Part shown: one piece after another, positions 19,853 to 25,000 of the stretch | How the letters are laid out: each line of letters opens with the position of its first letter | How positions within the stretch are numbered: position 1 is the first letter of the stretch | Notes under the pieces: model-generated | What the model was told of the DNA's origin: nothing | Database searches by the model: none | What the model saw: the letters and a program-made list of their open reading frames with translations, nothing else | NCBI GenBank assembly: GCA_012295275.1 | Contig: CM022675.1 | Coordinates: forward strand, 13,784,017 to 13,809,016 | Origin: Chrysomallon squamiferum | Taxonomy: Eukaryota; Mollusca; Gastropoda; Neomphalida; Peltospiridae | Direction: 5' to 3' | DNA: 25,000 nucleotides | Made by a program: the position numbers and the translations under genes

Positions 19853-20895
19853 CAAATTACTGTGTGACTAACTGTCTCTGTTATAAATTACTGTGACTAA
19901 CTGTTATAAATTACTGTGTGACTAATTGTCTCTGTTACAAATTACTGTGTGACTGTCTCTATTATAAATTACTGTGTGACTAACTGTCTCTATTATAAAT
20001 TACTGTGTGACTAACTGTTATAAATTACTGTGTGACTAATTGTCTCTTACAAATTACTGTCTGACTGTCTCTGTTATAATTACTGTGTGACTAACTGTCT
20101 CTGTTGTAAATTTCTATGTGACTAACTGTCTCTGTTATAAATTACTGTGTGACTGTCTCTATTATAAATTACTGTGTGACCAACTGTCTCTGTTATAACT
20201 GTGTGACTGTCTCTGCTATAACTGTGAGACTAACTGTCTGTGTTGTAAATTACTGTGACTAACTGTTATAAATTACTGTGTGACTAATTGTCTCTGTTAC
20301 AAATTACTGTGTGACTGTCTCTGTTATAATTACTGTGTGACTAACTGTCTCTGTTGTAAATTTCTATGTGACTAACTGTCTCTGTTACAAATTACTGTGT
20401 GACTGTCTCTGTTATAATTACTGTGTGACTAACTGTCTCTGTTGTAAATTTCTATGTGACTAACTGTCTCTGTTATAAATTACTGTGTGACTGTCTCTAT
20501 TATAAATTACTGTGTGACCAACTGTCTCTTGTTATAACTGTGTGACTGTCTCTGCTATAACTGTGAGACTAACTGTCTGTGTTGTAAATTACTGTGACTA
20601 ACTGTTATAAATTACTGTGTGACTAATTGTCTCTGTTACAAATTACTGTGTGACTGTCTCTGTTATAATTACTGTGTGACTAACTGTCTCTGTTGTAAAT
20701 TTCTATGTGACTAACTGTCTCTGTTATAAATTACTGTGACTGTCTGGGTTATAAATTAGTGTGTGCCTAACTGTCTCTGTTATAAATTACTGTGTGACTG
20801 TCTCTATTATAAATTACTGTGTGACTGTCTCTGCTATAACTGTGTGACTAACTGTCTCTGTTGTAAATAACTGTGACTAAGTGTCTCTGTTATAA
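19853..20895. repeat. 32-bp-type tandem array with a 338-bp higher-order period
   Basis: The basic unit resembles AAATTACTGTGTGACTAACT followed by GTCTCTGTTATA, with shortened variants. A longer block starting ACCAACTGTCTCT...TATAACTGTG recurs at 20179 and 20517, 338 bp apart, with the same order of variants behind it. This shows higher-order duplication. Confidence 0.92.
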
Positions 20896-20919
20896 ATGAA
20901 GGTTTTTTTAAAACTATAT

Positions 20920-21355
20920 GCAGCTAATTATTTTTGTTGTAAACTGTGTTATTGTTAATGACTTTTTTGTAACTTGTGTTATTGTTAATAAGATTTGTTA
21001 TGAGTTAAGATATTGTTAATTATTATTGTTATAAACTGATTTATTGTTAATTGTTATTGCTATAAATTGTGTTATTTTAATTAGTTTTGTTATAAATTGA
21101 ATTATTGATAATTCTTATAGTGTTATTAAAATGCTATAGACTGAGTTATTGTTAATTGTTATTCCTGTAAATTGTGTTATTATTAATTATTTTGTTAGAA
21201 ATTGGGTTAATAACAACTGTTTTATTTTTTATTTTTGTAAATTGGTACTGTTAATTATTTTGGTTAATTAGTTTTGTTATAAATTGCATCATTATTAGTT
21301 TTTTTTTACACAAACTGTGTTATTATTATTTGTGATTTGTTATAAATTAAGTTAT
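20920..21355. repeat. Degenerate TTATAAATTGTGTTATTGTTAA repeat
   Basis: About ten divergent copies of a 35-45-bp unit containing TTGTTATAAATTG and GTTATTGTTAAT. Confidence 0.75.
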
Positions 21356-21382
21356 TTAAATATCTGATGTTTTCTCTTACAG

Positions 21383-22841
21383 AAAGTGATAAAAGTATCA
21401 GATCTCGACTCTCCACTCTTGAGTAAGATCACTTTCTCGTTATCTGGTTCCGGCAGTGACAAGTTCTCTGTGTCTACATTGAGAGACAACATCGCAGTGA
21501 TCACAGTGACAGGTCAAATTGACAGAGAGGTGAACAACATTTACACATTACAACTGAAAGCCGTGGATGGGATGGACAGTGACAAGGTCCGTCATACAGC
21601 TACAGCAACAGTACAGATTAATGTAGAAGACATCAACGACAACTCACCAACATTTGCACAAACATTTTATTCTGTTACAATCACTGAAAACAGCCATCCA
21701 GGGTCAGTTGTCACGGTAAAGGCTTCAGATCGCGATTCTGGTCTGAATGGTAAAATCACATACCGGATAGTTTCTGGAGCTAAAGGATACTTCAGCATAG
21801 ATGAAACAAGTGGAGAGATGAGGACAACACAGGAAATTGACAGAGAGCAGCACAGTCACTTTCTTCTCTCCATAGTAGCAGCAGATTCTGGTCAGCCAAG
21901 CTTGATGACAACAGCTACAGTAACAGTCACTGTTGATGACGTCAACGACAACGACCCAGTGTTAGAGAATGTTAAAACTGTATGGTTTGATGAAAACAAA
22001 GCATGTTCTTCTCCCATTGTCACTATCAAGGTGACTGATGCTGATGTTGGGGCAAATGGTGATGTTACATTGTCGACAGATAATTCAAAATTTCAAATCG
22101 ACCAATCAGGGAAATCTGAGATGTGTTTCTCCTCTTGATTATGAAGATCAAAGTTCACACAGCATGAACATCATTGCAAGAGATCATGGTCAACCAAGCA
22201 GATCAACAGAGGCTGTCATCACAGTTTCAGTGAACGACGTCAACGACAACAGTCCACAGTTTTCAGCTCCCGACTACTCAGTGAACATCAGCACACTGGA
22301 GTTACGAGCTGACAAACCTGTCGTTGTCATCGATGCGTTTGACCGTGACTCTGGTGACAACGGCAGGATTACATTCAGTTTCTCAGATGAAAGCATGTTT
22401 TACATCAACACCACCAACAACGTGGGCATCGTCAGAGTTAAGACAAACGGCCATCAGAGCAGTGCAAATTCTTACAGCATCACTGTCACGGCAACCGATC
22501 ATGGACGGCCACCAATGACCAGTCAAACGACACTTTCAATAGATGTCAGAGGTCAGACCAGCAGCTTGGTCAAGTTTGAGAAAAATGATTTTGTGTTCAC
22601 TGTTAAAGAGGATTCTCGCGACACCAACCAGAAGATTGGAAGAGTGGAAGCCATTTATAACACGTCTGAAGTGACTGTGGAGTACAGTCTGCCAGAGACG
22701 TTCAAAATTAATTTCACAATTAACACAGGAACAGGAGAGGTCTTCTGCGGCTCACTTCTAGATCGGGAAAAACAAGCGTTCTATCACATTGTTGTACGAG
22801 TTCGTTCCACTAGAAACAAGAACGATGGAGATGTGGCTCTA
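21383..22841 (+). CDS. Large cadherin gene exon: EC6 to EC10, with a one-base frameshift
   Basis: The exon runs from tctcttacag|AAA to GGCTCTA|gtaaga, phase 0 to phase 0. It completes EC6 (DSPLLSKITFSLSG to VEDINDNSPTF) and contains EC7 (TENSHPGSVV, ASDRDSGLNG, EIDREQ, VDDVNDNDPV). EC8 follows (VTDADVGANG, LDYEDQ, VNDVNDNSPQF), then EC9 (DAFDRDSGDNGR, ATDHGRPP, ending RGQTSS without a classical linker) and most of EC10 (LLDREKQAFYHIVVRV). These are canonical calcium-binding repeats, so this is the conserved, rigid part of the extracellular rod. The reading frame breaks at 22109-22114: IDQSG continues as NLRCVSPLDYEDQ only if one base of the GGGAAA run is ignored. Exon length 1,459 (a multiple of three plus one) and the phase 0-0 ends agree with one extra base. 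Without correction translation stops at 22136-22138. A sequencing error, an allele or a real loss are all possible. Confidence 0.92.
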
Positions 22842-23541
22842 GTAAGAATTTTAAAATAAAAATCTAGTAGAATTTTTTATACTTAAAAATATGTAACAAA
22901 ACTTTGTATTCTTAAAAAAATCTTGTCCAATTTTTTTTTATACTTAAAAATATCTTAAAAATTTCTATTTGTAAAAAAATCTAGTAGAATGTTTTATACT
23001 TAAAAATATCTAAAAGAAAGTATTTTTTTACCTAAAAATAGTAAAAATTTGTATTCTTAAAAATATCTAGATCTTTTTATACTTAAAACATATAGTAGAA
23101 TTTTGTTTATTTAAAATAACTAGTAGAAATTTCTATACTCAAAAATAACAGTTTTCAAAAACTACATAATTTATGTCCTAAGTAAATTTTTTTTTTTTTT
23201 TTTTTTGCTTATAAAATAATTCAATTTCAAAATTAACAAATACTATAAATAATTTTAAATATACACTTACTAATAAATATTTAATACAAGTAAAATGCAA
23301 ATGAAGGAAGAAAAAAAAGAAGGAAAAAGAATGAAAGAAAAAAGAAGGAAACACGGAAAAAAGAAAGAAGGCAGAACAAAGAAAGAAAAAGACATATAAA
23401 GAAGGAACAAGAAAAAGAAAGTTATTTAAATGTTAAATAATAATTTATTAATTTATGTTTGTATGAAACAGATTTGCTTATATTGATGTGCTTACTATCC
23501 TGGCATACTTTCTTACTGTTAGTTAAGAAACTGTTTTTTAG
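22842..23541 (+). other. Cadherin gene intron, AT-rich with degenerate repeats
   Basis: Runs from gtaaga to ctgttttttag. It contains repeated AAATATCTAGTAGAATTTTT-type blocks (22858-23135), a poly-T run (23188-23206), a purine tract (23300-23422) and a segment (23424-23470) that recurs before the next-but-one exon. Confidence 0.85.
22858..23135. repeat. Degenerate TAGTAGAATTTTTTATACTTAAAAATATC repeat
   Basis: Several 40-60-bp spaced copies of CTAGTAGAATTTTTTATACT and TTAAAAATATCTA-like sequence. Confidence 0.75.
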
Positions 23542-23722
23542 ATTAAGATCCAAGTCCTGGACATCAATGATAACAGTCCGACATTTATTGAACCAGCCAA
23601 CAGACTGGTATTTGAAGTCCCTGAAAACAAAGTCAGGGAATTTGTTGGTCGCATCAGTGCCACAGACAAAGATGAAGGTGACAATGCCGCAGTTGTTTAT
23701 TCAATCAGTGAAGATGATCAGC
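23542..23722 (+). CDS. Cadherin gene exon: end of EC10, first half of EC11
   Basis: A 181-bp exon, phase 0 in (gttttttag|ATT) and phase 1 out (GATCAGC|gtacgt). Joined to GDVAL of the previous exon it reads IKIQVLDINDNSPTFIEPAN, then RLVFEVPENKVREFVGRISA and TDKDEGDNAAVVYSISEDDQ. This holds a perfect calcium linker (LDINDNSPTF), the strand-A Glu (VPEN) and a TDKDEGDN site. The donor is gtacgt rather than gtaagt. Choosing the donor after the C gives the correct phase for the next exon. Confidence 0.92.
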
Positions 23723-24446
23723 GTACGTATTTTTTTAATATTTTTAGGTTTTTATTTTTTACCTTTCACTGTTGTCATTAGTATGTATGTCTGTCTGCGT
23801 GTATATGGGTCTTTGCATGTGTGTATGCATGTGTATGTTTATATCTGCATGCATGCACATGTATAAACACATATATCTAAGATATACATATTTGGACTCC
23901 GTCATCTATTTATCTGTTTATTTTGATTAATAATCTTAATTTAAATTCATATCTCATTTTTGTTTTATATTCAGATTGGGGATGGGGCAATCTTATAATC
24001 ATTTCTTAATATCATTTGTAAAAACACGTAAAATATTTCTTAGTTTCATACAAAAACAGCAACAACTTTTTTTATGTAATGAATTATAAGTTTAAATACA
24101 AATATATAAACGTAAACATGAAAATCTGAAATACTAAACTATTCTGGGAAAAGGAAGAGATCAGGATAAAGAAAGTGGAAAGAAAAAAGAATGAATGAAA
24201 GGGTGAAAAAAGCAGAAAGAATAAAGACAGAAAAAAGAAAGAATAAGAATAAAAGAAAGAAGAAAGAAAGAATAAAATCAGGAAAGAATTAAAAAAATTA
24301 AGGAAACAGAAATGAATGAAAGAAAGAAAAAAGAAAAAGAATGAAAGAAAAGTAGAGAAAGAAAGAAGGAATACAAAAAAGAAAGGAAGTGTTAATGAAT
24401 TTAAATGTTAAATGATAGTTTATTAATTTATGTTTGTATGAAATAG
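23723..24446 (+). other. Cadherin gene intron with purine tract
   Basis: Runs from gtacgt to tatgaaatag. A long A/G-rich tract (about 24140-24385) is followed by TTTAAATGTTAAATGATAGT and then TTATGTTTGTATGAAATAG, closely resembling 23424-23470 in the previous intron. Confidence 0.8.
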
Positions 24447-24535
24447 CTTTTCAGATCAACCCTGAAACCAGTGAACTCACTGTAACCACTCCACTTGATT
24501 ACGAAACACAAAAGCAGTACAAGCTTACCATAGTG
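24447..24535 (+). CDS. Cadherin gene exon: second half of EC11 (gene continues beyond window)
   Basis: An 89-bp exon, phase 1 in and phase 0 out (ACCATAGTG|gtgagt). The first two bases plus the preceding C give Pro, then FQINPETSELTVTTPLDYET and QKQYKLTIV. This is the standard EC core (F-x-I-x-x-x-T-x-x-L...LDYE...Y-x-L-x-x-x). An AG eleven bases further on (TTTTCAG|ATC) is a possible alternative acceptor, but it would delete the conserved Phe. The donor lies in, and appears to have founded, a tandem array of splice-donor copies. The following exons are outside the window. Confidence 0.9.
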
Positions 24536-24989
24536 GTGAGTATAAACAATATACACTTACCATAGTGGTGAGTATTAACACTACACTCTTACCATAGTGG
24601 TGAGTATTAACACTACACTCTTACCATAGTGGTGAGTATTAACACTACACTCTTACCATAGTGGTGAGTATTAACACTACACTCTTACCATAGTGGTGAG
24701 TATAAACAATATACACTTACCATAGTGGTGAGTATTAACACTACACTCTTACCATAGTGGTGAGTATTAACAATACACTCTTACCATAGTGGTGAGTATT
24801 AACACTACACTCTTACCTTAGTGGTGAGTATTAACACTACACTCTTACCATAGTGGTGAGTATTAACAATATACCTTACCATAGTGGTGAGTATTAACAC
24901 CATAGTGGTGAGTATTAACAATCTTACGCTTATCATAGTGGTGAGTATTAACACTACACTCTTACCATAGTGGTGAGTATTAACACTAC
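24524..24989 (+). repeat. 32-bp tandem array made of the exon end plus its splice donor
   Basis: The last 12 exon bases (CTTACCATAGTG) plus gtgagtatwaacamtayac form a 32-bp unit repeated with few changes. Counting TAGTGGTGAG gives about 15 copies including the real exon end, at 24531 and then roughly every 32 bp to 24967. A few units are shortened (near 24880-24905). Every copy retains GTG|gtgagt. Read in frame from the exon, the second copy introduces a stop (CCA TAG). Confidence 0.95.
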
Positions 24990-25000
24990 CATACAGTATT

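Larger units (their letters stand above)
19841..21382 (+). other. Cadherin gene intron almost wholly tandem repeat
   Basis: Runs from gtaagc to gttttctcttacag. The 32-bp-type array (19853-20895) is followed by a looser T/A-rich repeat (20920-21355). Confidence 0.9.

Noticed and set aside
24451-24457. Alternative acceptor TTTTCAG for the last exon
   Set aside because: It would remove the conserved Phe of the cadherin core and break the phase with the preceding gtacgt donor after CAGC.
24524-24989. CRISPR-like direct repeats
   Set aside because: The units are contiguous with no unique spacers, and the context is a spliced animal gene.

Overview
This is a eukaryotic, almost certainly animal, nuclear window. 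It has small exons with GT-AG introns, is very AT-rich outside exons, and is saturated with microsatellites and minisatellites. The long multi-cadherin gene with an EB-type cysteine module and the simple-repeat load suggest a lophotrochozoan, most likely a marine mollusc. That placement is an inference from style, not from a diagnostic sequence.

Left part (1-5.5 kb): a minus-strand two-exon gene (coding parts 5236-5395 and 2408-3447) encodes a predicted 399-residue, mostly disordered protein that I cannot name. It carries six R-R-x-S/T kinase-type motifs and a conserved-looking C-terminal block. Its 3' side is AT-rich with simple repeats, and its single coding intron holds a 16-bp minisatellite.

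Middle (5.5-10.3 kb): no secure gene. There is a roughly 290-bp (TG)n tract, a MITE-like element (7036-7313), a long (GA)n tract, and one candidate upstream exon (8904-9004) whose phase fits the next gene. The two genes are arranged head to head.

Right part (10.3-25 kb): ten plus-strand exons (10279 to 24535) of one large cadherin gene, open at the right edge. The exon phases agree at every junction. In order they encode a Pro/Thr linker, an EB/EGF-like cysteine module, then about eleven cadherin (EC) repeats. The first repeats are strongly degenerate, and classical calcium-linker motifs appear only from the third or fourth repeat on. The visible protein is about 1,150 residues, with no membrane segment yet reached. 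The big exon 21383-22841 has one extra base near 22109-22114, which breaks the frame.

The introns of this gene are dominated by arrays. These include a 2.85-kb foldback element with about 620-bp inverted arms and a decayed ORF (12459-15307), a 37-bp AGT-rich minisatellite, and a 32-bp array with a 338-bp higher-order period. Most strikingly, a 32-bp array at the right end is built from the exon-intron junction itself, so the 5' splice site is repeated about 15 times.
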